A stretch of 64,000 bases of DNA from Paenibacillus sp. XY044 (GTDB lineage Bacteria > Bacillota > Bacilli > Paenibacillales > Paenibacillaceae). The first letter of the stretch is position 1. Every line of letters begins with the position of its first letter. The notes beneath the pieces were generated by a model. It saw nothing but the letters and a program-made list of their open reading frames with translations, was not told where the DNA came from and searched no databases. Made by a program: the position numbers and the translations under genes. Positions 42,406 through 51,213 of this stretch are shown here, one piece after another. The DNA is taken from NCBI RefSeq assembly GCF_002257645.1, contig NZ_NQMO01000004.1, positions 518,878 to 582,877 of the forward strand, in the 5' to 3' direction.

Positions 42406-44043
42406 ATGAACAAGCGAAAAATATCGTCTCTGTTGGCCGTCACCGTCATTACAGCGCTCGTTGCGAGCGGATGCGGCGGCGGAAGCGGCAAAGCGGAGGA
42501 CAAGGCTGTCAGCGAAAAGGACTATGAGCCGTACAGCAAGTACGAATCCCCGGTGGAGTTTACCATCGGACGCAATACGAGCCATACGAACAATCTGCCG
42601 AAAGGCGATTCGATCGAGAATAACATGGCGACCCGATATGTCGAAAGCAAGGTGAACGTAAAGGCCAAGGTGGCCTGGGAGACCGACGATATGGACCAGA
42701 AGCTGTCTTTGTCGATGACGACCGGCGATCTGCCGGACGTGATGCTGGTCAGCCGCACGATTTTCAACCAGCTCGTGGACAATGACCTCATTGAAGATAT
42801 GACCGAGGTATATGAAAAAACCGCCTCCGAGGGCGTCAAAAACATTTACTCTTCTTACGGGGAGCTGCTGCTCGATCAAGTGAAGGTGGACGGCAAAATC
42901 ATGGGTCTGCCGATGACGAATATCGGCAACCAGCATCAGCTGCTGTGGATCCGTAAGGATTGGATGGACAAGGTCGGCGGCAAGCTGCCGCAATCGGTGG
43001 ACGATGTATGGAACCTGGCCAAAACCTTCGTGGAGAAGGACGTCTCCGGAACCGGCAAGACGATCGGATTCGGGATGAATCAGGACGCGATGAATTTTTC
43101 GCCGATTTTTGCGGCCTATAACGCGTTCCCGGGCGAGTGGATCAAGAAGGACGGGAAGGTCGTGTACGGCTCCGTGCAGCCCGAAATGAAAGAGGCGCTC
43201 GCCGATTTGGCCAAGCATTACAAGGAAGGGCTGATCGACAAGCAGTTTGCGGTCCGCTCGGACGAAGAGAAGGAAGCTCTGGTTATCAACGGCCAGGCCG
43301 GCATGCTCTTTAACCCATGGTGGATCGGATACACGAACTACAAGGATTCCATCAAGCAGGATCCGAAAGCCGAATGGGTGGCGGTCTCCGCACCAGTGGA
43401 CGATAACGGCAAATTCAAGACGATCCGGCAGGACCCGGTCGGCGGGGGCATCGTCGTCGTTCGCAAAGGGTACCCACATCCCGAGGCGATCATGAAATCG
43501 ATCAACCTGACAACGGATTTCCTGTACTCGCTGACGGACGACGCCGTCCAGTATAAGAAGGATCATGCCAGCGAAGGACTGACCGACCACAGCCGCTGGA
43601 ATAACGAGCCGACGCAAATTCCTATGCAGGTGGACTATGACGATGTGCTCAAGCGTTATTACGACGACATTATGAAGGCTGACAAAGCAGGCAGTGCCGA
43701 CGGAATTCAGGAAGACCGCGTCGTATCCTACGAAGCGTACCAGGAGTTCAAGCAAAAGGGAACTGCGATCGACGCTAATACGTACGGCGAATATCTGTCC
43801 CGGATTGAGGGGCAGCGGGAGGCGAACAACCCGAATCTCGAAGTGATCCCGGCCGGCTTCTACGGCACGACGGAAACGATGAAGCTGAAATGGGCCAACC
43901 TGCAGAAGATGGAGCAGGAAATGATGCTGAAGATCATCATGGGCCAAGCCGGCATCGATGCTTTTGATCAATTCGTGTCGACATGGAAGAAGACCGGCGG
44001 CGATGAGATTACGCAGGAAGTAGAAGAGATGAGCAGCAGATAA
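42406..44043 (+). CDS. ABC transporter substrate-binding lipoprotein, LplA-like
   Basis: About 545 residues, larger than family 1 sugar binders and typical of LplA proteins. Lipobox Val-Ala-Ser-Gly-Cys (residues about 18-22), then a Gly/Ser linker. Characteristic: FTIGRNTSHTNNLPKGDS near the start, and WKKTGGDEITQEVEEMS at the C-terminal end, a common ending of LplA-type proteins. GAAAGGGG precedes ATG 42406. Probably binds a large oligosaccharide from plant or microbial glycans. The two LplB/LplC-type permeases follow after a hairpin. No ATPase gene is present. Confidence 0.9.
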   Translation: MNKRKISSLLAVTVITALVASGCGGGSGKAEDKAVSEKDYEPYSKYESPVEFTIGRNTSHTNNLPKGDSIENNMATRYVESKVNVKAKVAWETDDMDQKLSLSMTTGDLPDVMLVSRTIFNQLVDNDLIEDMTEVYEKTASEGVKNIYSSYGELLLDQVKVDGKIMGLPMTNIGNQHQLLWIRKDWMDKVGGKLPQSVDDVWNLAKTFVEKDVSGTGKTIGFGMNQDAMNFSPIFAAYNAFPGEWIKKDGKVVYGSVQPEMKEALADLAKHYKEGLIDKQFAVRSDEEKEALVINGQAGMLFNPWWIGYTNYKDSIKQDPKAEWVAVSAPVDDNGKFKTIRQDPVGGGIVVVRKGYPHPEAIMKSINLTTDFLYSLTDDAVQYKKDHASEGLTDHSRWNNEPTQIPMQVDYDDVLKRYYDDIMKADKAGSADGIQEDRVVSYEAYQEFKQKGTAIDANTYGEYLSRIEGQREANNPNLEVIPAGFYGTTETMKLKWANLQKMEQEMMLKIIMGQAGIDAFDQFVSTWKKTGGDEITQEVEEMSSR

Positions 44044-44070
44044 GGGTTTCTAGGCTTTGGAACGCATCGT

Positions 44071-44100
44071 CAGGGAGCCCGGCTACGGTTTGGCTCCCTG
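44071..44100 (+). terminator. Intra-operon attenuating hairpin
   Basis: CAGGGAGCC (44071-44079) and GGCTCCCTG (44092-44100) with a 12-nt loop but only a weak T run after it (CATTATTGTT). Such partial terminators between binding protein and permeases give the binding protein higher expression. Confidence 0.6.
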
Positions 44101-44165
44101 CATTATTGTTACGGACCGTTTACCGGTCCCCGTTAATACATCCTGGATAAATGGAAGTGATAAGC

Positions 44166-45116
44166 ATGTCTTCGCTGGAAGCAAGTCTTAAGACGGAGCG
44201 GCAGGTTTCGGGACGGATACGGAAGAAACGGAAAGCGTTTCATGAAATGACGTATCACTTCATGCTGCTGCCGGGCATGGTGCTGCTGTTCATTTTCTCC
44301 ATCGTCCCGATGTTCGGCATCGTGATGGCCTTTCAGAAATTCATTCCGGCCAAAGGCATTTTCGGCTCCAAATGGGCCGGGCTGTCCAATTTCACGTATA
44401 TGTTTCAGCTCCCGGACGCGAAGCAAATCTTCGTCAATACGCTGGTCATTGCGGTCGGGAAAATCATTCTGGGGCTGATCGTGCCGATCGTGTTTGCGCT
44501 GCTGCTGAATGAAGTACGTCTGAAAGTGTTTAAAAGCACCGTGCAGACCATCGTGTACCTTCCTCACTTCATGTCCTGGGTCGTGCTCGGCACGATGATG
44601 ACGATGATCTTCTCTTACGATGGTATGGTGAACAACATCCTGCAGCTCTTCGGACTCGATCGGACGATGTTTCTCGCCAGCAACACCTGGTTCAGGCCGC
44701 TGTTGATCGTGACCGACACCTGGAAGGAGTTCGGCTACGGAACGATCGTCTATCTGGCCGCCCTGACGGGCATCAATCCTTCCCTGTACGAATCGGCGGC
44801 TCTTGACGGGGCAAGCCGGTGGAAGCAGACGCTGAACATTACACTGCCGGGAATTTTGCCGACGATCGTTCTGCTCGGCACGCTGAGCCTGGGCAATGTG
44901 CTGAATGCCGGTTTCGATCAGGTATTTAATATGTACAATCCGCTGGTGTATCAGACCGGGGATATCATTGATACGTTCGTATACCGGATGGGTCTGATTC
45001 AGATGCAGTATTCGTTTGCCACCGCGGTCGGCTTGATGAAATCGGTCATCAGCTTCGTGCTGATCATCGTGTCCTACAAGCTGGCTTCCAAATACGCCGG
45101 TTACCGGATTTTCTAG
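44166..45116 (+). CDS. ABC transporter permease, LplB-like
   Basis: About 316 residues, six helices after a basic cytoplasmic tail. Family marks are FMLLPGMVLLFIFSIVPMFGIVMAFQKF and the EAA loop INPSLYESAALDGASRWKQTLNITLPGI. ATG 44166 with GGAAGTGA upstream is preferred over ATG 44151, which has no ribosome binding site. Partner of the following LplC-like permease. Confidence 0.92.
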   Translation: MSSLEASLKTERQVSGRIRKKRKAFHEMTYHFMLLPGMVLLFIFSIVPMFGIVMAFQKFIPAKGIFGSKWAGLSNFTYMFQLPDAKQIFVNTLVIAVGKIILGLIVPIVFALLLNEVRLKVFKSTVQTIVYLPHFMSWVVLGTMMTMIFSYDGMVNNILQLFGLDRTMFLASNTWFRPLLIVTDTWKEFGYGTIVYLAALTGINPSLYESAALDGASRWKQTLNITLPGILPTIVLLGTLSLGNVLNAGFDQVFNMYNPLVYQTGDIIDTFVYRMGLIQMQYSFATAVGLMKSVISFVLIIVSYKLASKYAGYRIF

Positions 45117-45134
45117 AAAGGGGCGCTGATTTGC

Positions 45135-46022
45135 ATGATACAATCGAGAACGTTCGGGGCGCAGGCTTCCCGCTTCCTGATCATCCTGGTGCTGGTGCTG
45201 ATCGCCTGCCTGTCCCTGGCCCCGATCATCAATACGATCATGGTGTCGGTGAGCAGCAGCACCGCGGTCAATGCGGGCAGGGTGTATTTTCTCCCGGTAG
45301 ATATTAATTTCTCCTCCTACGTCAAAATTCTGGATGACGAGAAGTTTTGGAGAGCTTTCCTCGTGTCGGTGGAACGGGTCGCCTTGGGCGGAGCCATCAA
45401 CATGCTGCTGACGATTCTGATGGCATACCCGCTGTCGAGAACGGCCTCGCAGTTCCGGGCCCGCAACGTCTACATGTGGATCATCGTGTTCACGATGCTG
45501 TTCAGCGGCGGCATTGTTCCATGGTATATGGTCATCAGCAAGCTGGGGTTGATCAACTCGATCTGGGCGCTCGTGCTGCCCGGCGCAGTCCCGGTCTTTA
45601 ACGTCATCCTGCTGATGAACTTTTTCAAAGGGATTCCGAAGGAGCTGGAGGAGGCGGCCTTTATCGACGGGGCGGGTCCGCTGAAAATTTTGTGGCACAT
45701 CTTCATCCCGGTTTCCCTGCCCAGCCTGGCGACGATCACCTTATTTGTCATCGTGGGCCACTGGAACAACTTCTTTGACGGGATTGTGCTGATCAACGAC
45801 AGCCATAAAATTCCGCTGCAAACGTATCTGCAGCAGCTGAATTTGACCCGTGACCAAATGCAGAATCTGTCGGTCGAGCAGCTGCAGCAGTACAACAAAA
45901 TCTCCAACACCACGCTCAACTCGGCTAAAATTCTCGTATCCATGATACCGATCCTGCTGATTTATCCGTTCCTGCAGCGGTATCTCATTCACGGCATCGT
46001 ACTGGGGTCGGTCAAGGAATAG
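45135..46022 (+). CDS. ABC transporter permease, LplC-like
   Basis: A 295-residue six-helix permease. EAA loop GIPKELEEAAFIDGAGPLKILWHIFIP. C terminus KILVSMIPILLIYPFLQRYLIHGIVLGSVKE is diagnostic for YtcP/LplC proteins. The start codon at 45135 follows AAAGGGGCG. Last gene of the transport operon, followed by a strong hairpin without T tract. Confidence 0.92.
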   Translation: MIQSRTFGAQASRFLIILVLVLIACLSLAPIINTIMVSVSSSTAVNAGRVYFLPVDINFSSYVKILDDEKFWRAFLVSVERVALGGAINMLLTILMAYPLSRTASQFRARNVYMWIIVFTMLFSGGIVPWYMVISKLGLINSIWALVLPGAVPVFNVILLMNFFKGIPKELEEAAFIDGAGPLKILWHIFIPVSLPSLATITLFVIVGHWNNFFDGIVLINDSHKIPLQTYLQQLNLTRDQMQNLSVEQLQQYNKISNTTLNSAKILVSMIPILLIYPFLQRYLIHGIVLGSVKE

Positions 46023-46066
46023 ACGGATCCTGGATAGGCAGAACATGACAGCGATCATAAAGGACG

Positions 46067-46108
46067 GGGCTGACCGCCAAGCTTTGCAAAAAGCTGCCGG
46101 GTCAGCCC
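46067..46108. terminator. Hairpin downstream of lplC-like gene
   Basis: GGGCTGACC (46067-46075) pairs with GGTCAGCCC (46100-46108), with an inner AGCTTT/AAAGCT helix. It has no T tract, so it may be a weak terminator or an RNA-stabilising stem. Confidence 0.5.
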
Positions 46109-46169
46109 TGTTCGGCGTTCGCCGGGACTTGCCGGAGTGGAAGCGATAAGCAGAGCGGATAACCAAATG

Positions 46170-46199
46170 TTGACTTCAAAAATGAACTTATGTTATATA
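46170..46199 (+). promoter_or_regulatory. SigmaA promoter of htpG
   Basis: TTGACT (46170-46175), 18-bp spacer, TATATA (46194-46199). The expected transcription start is near 46206, just before the CIRCE element. Confidence 0.75.
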
Positions 46200-46212
46200 A
46201 AAATAAGAATAA

Positions 46213-46239
46213 TTAGCACTCATTATGTTTGAGTGCTAA
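46213..46239. promoter_or_regulatory. CIRCE operator (HrcA site)
   Basis: TTAGCACTC (46213-46221), 9-bp spacer, GAGTGCTAA (46231-46239): both arms match the CIRCE consensus exactly with the exact 9-bp spacing. HrcA represses from this element at normal temperature. Confidence 0.97.
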
Positions 46240-46270
46240 GATACTATGTTCGTTGAAGGGAGTATTCTAG

Positions 46271-48148
46271 ATGTCCAAGAAAGAGTTTAAGGCCGAATCC
46301 AAACGACTGCTGGAAATGATGATCAACTCCATTTATACGCAGCGGGAGATTTTTTTGCGCGAACTCATCTCCAACGCCAGCGACGCTATCGATAAAATCT
46401 ATTATAAAGCGCTAACAGACGACCAGCTGGTATTCAACAAAGACGATTATTACGTCCGGATCACGCCGGATAAAGAAGCCAGAACGCTGACGATTTCCGA
46501 TACGGGCATCGGGATGACACAGGAGGAACTGGAGAACAATCTGGGCGTCATCGCCAAGAGCGGTTCGCTGGCCTTCAAGAATGAGAACGAAGCCAAGGAA
46601 GGCCACAACATTATCGGCCAGTTCGGGGTCGGCTTCTATTCGGCCTTCATGGTGGCGGACCAGGTGACGGTCATCACCAAGGCGTTAGGCTCCGATACGG
46701 CGTACAAGTGGGAGTCTGCTGGAGCGGACGGATATACGATTGAGCCTGCTGCGAAGGACGCCTTGGGTACGGAAATTATTTTGACAATCAAAGAAAACAC
46801 GGAAGAAGACAATTACGATGAGTTTCTGGAGGATTACCGCCTTCGGACGATCATCAAGAAGTACTCGGACTTTATCCGGTACCCGATCAAGATGGAAGTC
46901 ACCGGACACCGGCCGAAAGAGGGCGCGGACGGCGAGTTTGAGGAATACCGCGAGGAGCAGACCGTGAACAGCATGGTTCCGATCTGGCGCAAGAACAAGG
47001 GCGAGCTGACCGAAGAGGACTACGTCAACTTTTACAACGAGAAGCGCTACGGGTTTGACAAGCCGCTCACTCATGTGCACATCAAGGCGGACGGCGCCGT
47101 TGTTTACAACGCGATCTTGTTCATTCCGGAGCACACCCCGTTCGATTATTATACGAAGGAATACGAGAAGGGGCTTGAGCTCTACTCGAACGGCGTCCTT
47201 ATCATGGAAAAATGCGGCGACCTGCTCCCGGATTACTTCAGCTTCGTCAAAGGAATGGTCGATTCCGAGGACCTGTCGCTGAACATTTCCCGAGAAATGC
47301 TGCAGCATGACCGTCAGCTGACGCTGATCGCAAAAAATATCAAGAGTAAGATCAAGAGCCAACTGCAGACGCTGCTCAAGGATGAGCGTGAGAATTATGA
47401 GAAGTTCTATGAGGCGTTCGGCAGACAGCTGAAGTTTGGCGTATACAACAATTACGGCGCGGATAAGGACGTTCTTCAGGATCTGCTGCTGTTTACCTCT
47501 TCTAAGGAAAAGAAGCTGGTGACGCTGGACGAATACGTATCCGGTATGCCGGAGGATCAGAAATATATTTACTACGCGGCCGGCGAATCGGTGGAGCGGC
47601 TTGAGAAGCTGCCGCAAACGGAAATGGTGACCGATAAAGGCTACGAAATTCTGTATTTCACCGACGATATCGACGAGTTTGCCATCAAAATGCTGATGAA
47701 ATACAAGGACAAGGAATTCAAATCGGTATCAAGCAGCGATCTCGGCATCGAGACGGAAGCAGACAAGAAAGATGAAGCGGCGGAGACGGAGAGCAAGGAG
47801 CTCTTCGAGGAGATGAAGAACATTCTCTCCGGCAAGGTGAAGGACGTCAAGGCTTCAAAACGGCTGAAGTCCCATCCGGTCTGCCTGTCCACGGAAGGCG
47901 ACTTGTCGATCGAAATGGAGAAAGTGCTCAAAGCGATGCCGAGCGGCCAGGACATCCAGGCCGACAAGGTGCTGGAGATTAACGTCCACCACGAAGTGTT
48001 CCAGTCCTTGAAGGATGCTTATGACAAGGACCGGGAGAAGCTGGGGCTGTACACGAACCTGCTGTTCAACCAGGCGCTCCTGATCGAAGGGCTGCCGATT
48101 CAGGATCCGGTCGAGTTTACGAACGATATTTGCAAAATCATGGTGTAA
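46271..48148 (+). CDS. Molecular chaperone HtpG (Hsp90)
   Basis: A 625-residue bacterial Hsp90 of normal length. The N-terminal GHKL ATPase domain carries LRELISNASDAIDK, ISDTGIGMT and IGQFGVGFYSAF. The middle domain includes LSLNISREMLQ with the catalytic Arg region, and the C-terminal dimerisation domain ends in CKIMV. The linker near residue 490-510 is Lys/Glu-rich. GAAGGGAG precedes the ATG. The gene is monocistronic behind a perfect CIRCE, so it belongs to the HrcA heat-shock regulon. In B. subtilis htpG is not a CIRCE gene. Confidence 0.97.
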   Translation: MSKKEFKAESKRLLEMMINSIYTQREIFLRELISNASDAIDKIYYKALTDDQLVFNKDDYYVRITPDKEARTLTISDTGIGMTQEELENNLGVIAKSGSLAFKNENEAKEGHNIIGQFGVGFYSAFMVADQVTVITKALGSDTAYKWESAGADGYTIEPAAKDALGTEIILTIKENTEEDNYDEFLEDYRLRTIIKKYSDFIRYPIKMEVTGHRPKEGADGEFEEYREEQTVNSMVPIWRKNKGELTEEDYVNFYNEKRYGFDKPLTHVHIKADGAVVYNAILFIPEHTPFDYYTKEYEKGLELYSNGVLIMEKCGDLLPDYFSFVKGMVDSEDLSLNISREMLQHDRQLTLIAKNIKSKIKSQLQTLLKDERENYEKFYEAFGRQLKFGVYNNYGADKDVLQDLLLFTSSKEKKLVTLDEYVSGMPEDQKYIYYAAGESVERLEKLPQTEMVTDKGYEILYFTDDIDEFAIKMLMKYKDKEFKSVSSSDLGIETEADKKDEAAETESKELFEEMKNILSGKVKDVKASKRLKSHPVCLSTEGDLSIEMEKVLKAMPSGQDIQADKVLEINVHHEVFQSLKDAYDKDREKLGLYTNLLFNQALLIEGLPIQDPVEFTNDICKIMV

Positions 48149-48193
48149 GCCAAGCTCTTACCGGACTTGCGGCAGATGCTTGACAGGCGGTAC

Positions 48194-48239
48194 AACCCGG
48201 CCTGCCGGAGTTTTTTCTCCGGGCCGGGTTCCTTTTTTT
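48194..48239 (+). terminator. Strong terminator of htpG
   Basis: AACCCGGCC pairs with GGCCGGGTT with an inner CCGGAG/CTCCGG helix; T run of seven at 48233-48239. Confidence 0.92.
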
Positions 48240-48347
48240 GCCGGAAGGCGGGCTGCGAAGCGAACATCGTGTATAATGGTAGAAGGGCGCAGGGTGATGC
48301 CTTAATCGGTCATGCTGCGCATGCTTAATAACGAAGAAGAGGTGTAC

Positions 48348-49514
48348 ATGTTGGAAGACCCTACGTTACAACTGGAACAAACGAATATACAGCATGCCAT
48401 CATCGGCGAACCCATGACCAGCTTGTCCGAGATTTTGCTGAGCCTAACCAAGACGAGGTTGTCCGCGCTGGCTTCCGTCCACAGCATCACAGGTCGTTCC
48501 AAGATGAAGAAAGAAGAACTTGCCGAAGCGCTGTCGGATTACGTCACGAATACGGGGAATTTGACGTCCATGCTGCTCCAGATGGATGGTGCCGAATGGA
48601 GCCTGTTTGAGAAGCTCCTTCAGGAGTCTTCCGTTCAAGATAATACGATTCCATATGGGGATTACGCGTTTTTGCTGGATCGCGGGCTCGTATTCAGCTT
48701 TTTTTCGGAAGGTCAGCTGCATCTGATCATGCCGGAAGAAATAAGAGACGCCATCCGTAAGGCTGATTTGCCTGCTTTGAAACAGCAGCACGGCCAGCAC
48801 CAGCTGGCTTATCAATATATTGTTGCCGCATCCCATCTGTACGGAGCGGTTAAGGTGGACAAGCTTCTTGAGATCTATAATGCGCAGAATGAACAGGCGC
48901 TGAGCTCGCAGGAGCTTCTGGATGAAGTGAACGGGGCGATCGGCCGGGGGGAGCACTTGCTCCTGCACGGCGAATATATCGTGAACGGCTATCTGCTCCA
49001 CGACATGGACGAGCAGAAGATCAACGACTGGATCGCGAAAGCCGAAGGGAAACCGCATTACGTTCCGGACCAGGAGGAACTGCTCCGGTATACGGACGAA
49101 ACGTATTTTGAAATGACGCCGCAGTTGTCCGCACTACAGCAGTATGTGCTGCGGGAGCTGTGCAAGGACCAGGAGACGGTGGAATACCTGATTGACGATC
49201 TCCAGCTGGCGTGCGCCAAAGGCTCCTCGATTCAAGATCTGATCTACGAATTCGAGAGCCGCAAAATCAATTTCAAAAACCCGCTTCAGGCACAGCAGAC
49301 GATTCAGCTGCTGACTGAAATCTATAACCATACCCGGATGTGGGCCAATAACGGCTTTACCCTGGTGGAGCTTCAGGCCATTGCCGATGGCGTAAAGCCG
49401 GAGTTGGTGAAGCTGGTGAACGTTTCCGCAGCGGATACCGTGCCGAAGGTGGGACGCAACGAGCCGTGCCCTTGCGGCAGCGGGCTGAAATACAAGAAAT
49501 GCCACGGAAAATAA
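48348..49514 (+). CDS. SEC-C motif protein of unknown function
   Basis: About 388 residues, soluble and mostly helical, of a kind seen in Paenibacillus. The last 22 residues carry the SEC-C zinc motif (CPCGSGLKYKKCHG, three Cys and one His), used in SecA to bind zinc and SecB or ribosomes. The N-terminal 110 residues resemble a SAP/Rho-N-like small helical domain (SALASVHSITGRSKMKKEELAEALSDYV). I prefer ATG 48348 behind GAAGAGGTG; an ATG at 48312 would add 12 residues. Function unknown. Confidence 0.8.
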   Translation: MLEDPTLQLEQTNIQHAIIGEPMTSLSEILLSLTKTRLSALASVHSITGRSKMKKEELAEALSDYVTNTGNLTSMLLQMDGAEWSLFEKLLQESSVQDNTIPYGDYAFLLDRGLVFSFFSEGQLHLIMPEEIRDAIRKADLPALKQQHGQHQLAYQYIVAASHLYGAVKVDKLLEIYNAQNEQALSSQELLDEVNGAIGRGEHLLLHGEYIVNGYLLHDMDEQKINDWIAKAEGKPHYVPDQEELLRYTDETYFEMTPQLSALQQYVLRELCKDQETVEYLIDDLQLACAKGSSIQDLIYEFESRKINFKNPLQAQQTIQLLTEIYNHTRMWANNGFTLVELQAIADGVKPELVKLVNVSAADTVPKVGRNEPCPCGSGLKYKKCHGK

Positions 49515-49560
49515 ACGCTTCTGGCTCTAATTATCCTATATAGATCATCAGCTATAAGAG

Positions 49561-49605
49561 CGGCAGTCCGGGACGCGAACGTCATGTCCGGGGCTGCCGT
49601 TTTTT
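49561..49605. terminator. Rho-independent terminator
   Basis: CGGCAGTCCGGGAC (49561-49574) pairs with GTCCGGGGCTGCCG (49586-49599) at 12 of 14 positions, then six T residues. Ends the SEC-C gene. Confidence 0.88.
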
Positions 49606-49612
49606 GCGCGTT

Positions 49613-49661
49613 AAAAAGGCCGTCCCCCAGGAGTGAGTCACCTGATTGGGGCAGCCTTTTT
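49613..49661. terminator. Second terminator, bidirectional
   Basis: AAAAAGGC (49613-49620) and GCCTTTTT (49654-49661) close a hairpin with a CCCC/GGGG inner helix. It probably also serves the minus-strand GDSL gene, although a 165-bp stretch lies between. Confidence 0.8.
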
Positions 49662-49719
49662 CCAAGTACAAACCATGTGGTTGACAGCCATCATGCAAAT
49701 GCCATACCACGCGATTAGT

Positions 49720-49789
49720 TGCAAAAATGCATCTATTTGATTGGGTTTTCCCCGGTACGGTTGGATTAAATGCAAAAGTGCATCTATCT
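49720..49789 (+). repeat. Direct repeat pair of TGCAAAAnTGCATCTAT
   Basis: Two 19-bp copies: 49720-49738 and 49771-49789, agreeing at 17 of 19 positions, 51 bp apart. A diverged third copy lies at 15968-15986. The repeat core TGCAAAAnTGCA is partly palindromic. The 312-bp gene-free stretch 49515-49826 holds only two terminators and these repeats. Confidence 0.5.
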
Positions 49790-49826
49790 ATTTATAGCCA
49801 AATTTCCAATACCCGCATCCTCTCAT

Positions 49827-50579
49827 TCACGCCTCGCAGCCTATCGTATTGTCTTTCAGCAAATGCCCGTAGTTGGCCTTGACGAACTCCAGAACCTTGT
49901 CGTAAATGATGCGGTGGCCGTCCCGGTTCGGATGAATGCCGTCGGAGCAGATGAATTGGGTAAAGTCCGGATGGGCGAGAAAAGCACCCCGCACGTCGAT
50001 GTACTTGGTTTTGGTCAGCTCGGACACCTTGAGGATGGTCGAATTATAACGCTCCTGCCACCAGTAGATTTTGGTGACGCTGCCGAGGAACTTCATGATG
50101 TTTTGCTCCGCTTCGGGGTTGTCCCGGCTGACCCACTTGAAGTATTTATCCGCGTTGAGGGGAGGGAGGCTCATGAGTACCGGGGTAATCGACTGGCTTT
50201 TCAGAAAATTCACCGTATCCGTCAGCATCTTCTCAAACAGCGAGAAATCCGTCTTGGGACGGTGTTCCGCATCCGGATTGCTGGCAATTTCGTTCCAGTT
50301 AAAATCGCAATCGTTGCCGCCGTATTCAATCAGCACCATGCTGGGCTTATCCTTCAGGATTTCCTTCTTCAGGCTGCCGATGCCTTTGATCAGCGTATTG
50401 CCGAATCTTGCCGTGTTCTTCACAGCCCCCTTCAGTTTGCCCTGAAGAAGGGATACATAATTATCCTCGAGGATGACATATTTGCTGCGTGTTTCATCAT
50501 ACACGACACCCTTGGAAATCGAGTCCCCGGAAACGATGTATGTGGCGTCTATTCCGGGCTCCAGTCTGCTGTCGCTCAT
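49827..50579 (-). CDS. SGNH/GDSL-type hydrolase
   Basis: About 250 residues with SGNH blocks: GDSISKG (Ser nucleophile), the Gly region near KNTARFGNT, GGND with Asn, and DGIHPNRDGH (Asp/His dyad). Typical of small esterases or carbohydrate acetylesterases. No signal peptide, so it is cytosolic. ATG 50579 is chosen because GGGAGAGGTG lies 5-7 nt upstream and the fold begins there; an upstream in-frame ATG at 50696 has no ribosome binding site. Monocistronic. Confidence 0.88.
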   Translation of the reverse strand: MSDSRLEPGIDATYIVSGDSISKGVVYDETRSKYVILEDNYVSLLQGKLKGAVKNTARFGNTLIKGIGSLKKEILKDKPSMVLIEYGGNDCDFNWNEIASNPDAEHRPKTDFSLFEKMLTDTVNFLKSQSITPVLMSLPPLNADKYFKWVSRDNPEAEQNIMKFLGSVTKIYWWQERYNSTILKVSELTKTKYIDVRGAFLAHPDFTQFICSDGIHPNRDGHRIIYDKVLEFVKANYGHLLKDNTIGCEA

Positions 50580-50732
50580 TTCTTCACCTCTCCCTAACCG
50601 TTCAATTCCTTTAATTGTAATCCAGGGCTTCGCCAAGCGCAAATGATGTCGCTTTCCGTCCGGATGGGCGTCCCGGCTTTGGTGAAAAATGGACAATATG
50701 GTACAGTTATAGCCAGAAGGGAGTGATTAAGC

Positions 50733-51005
50733 ATGGCCGTATCCATTCAGATTCAGCAGACCCCGAACCCGCACTCGCTTAAAGTCAATGCGAGCCAGAG
50801 CCTGTTCGAAGGGCCGAAGAGCACCTCGCTGAAAAAAGGGGACAACACCGACCATCCGCTCGCTGGCGCGCTGCTCAGCATCGACGGAGTGGACAACATC
50901 TTTGGCATCGGGACATTCGTCACCGTCAGCAAAATGCCGGACGCCGATTGGGAGAACATTGTTCCGAAAATCGAAGAGGCGTTTACCAACGTCTACGGAG
51001 AATAA
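50733..51005 (+). CDS. Nfu/NifU N-terminal domain protein
   Basis: A 90-residue protein that is only the Nfu_N domain (PF08712): start with IQIQQTPNPHSLKVNAS, middle PLAGALLSIDGVDNIFGIGTFVTVSK. The C-terminal CxxC scaffold domain of full Nfu is absent, so it cannot itself hold an Fe-S cluster by that motif. Such free domains are common in Bacillota. AGAAGGGAGTGA precedes the ATG. Ends at a shared terminator. Confidence 0.88.
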   Translation: MAVSIQIQQTPNPHSLKVNASQSLFEGPKSTSLKKGDNTDHPLAGALLSIDGVDNIFGIGTFVTVSKMPDADWENIVPKIEEAFTNVYGE

Positions 51006-51098
51006 TAACAGCTGAGTGCGCTGCACGAAAAGCAGCGGGCCAGAAAAGCTATCCGCCATAATTCGGGACAAATTTGATGAATCCGAATTGAATGAATG

Positions 51099-51161
51099 AA
51101 AAAGCTCCCGCCGTGCTCTTAGCCTCAACGTAGAGGAATGAGCGCGATACGGGAGCTTTTT
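51099..51161. terminator. Bidirectional terminator
   Basis: AAAAAGCTCCCG (51099-51110) and CGGGAGCTTTTT (51150-51161) form a 12-bp stem; the loop holds a further small helix. Serves the Nfu_N gene (plus) and the oxidoreductase operon (minus). Confidence 0.88.
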
Positions 51162-51213
51162 GCTTATAGTAAAATCGTCAAGCTTGGCCGCCGCAAATCT
51201 ATTTTAGATGCGG

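Noticed and set aside
44133..45698. About 521-codon minus-strand frame opposite the LplB/LplC permease genes
   Set aside because: Composition is His/Gln/Arg/Asp-rich, the usual product of antisense reading of membrane protein genes; no start signals.
49770..50597. Plus-strand frame opposite the GDSL hydrolase
   Set aside because: It starts inside a repeat, has no ribosome binding site, and the minus-strand frame has the full SGNH motif set.
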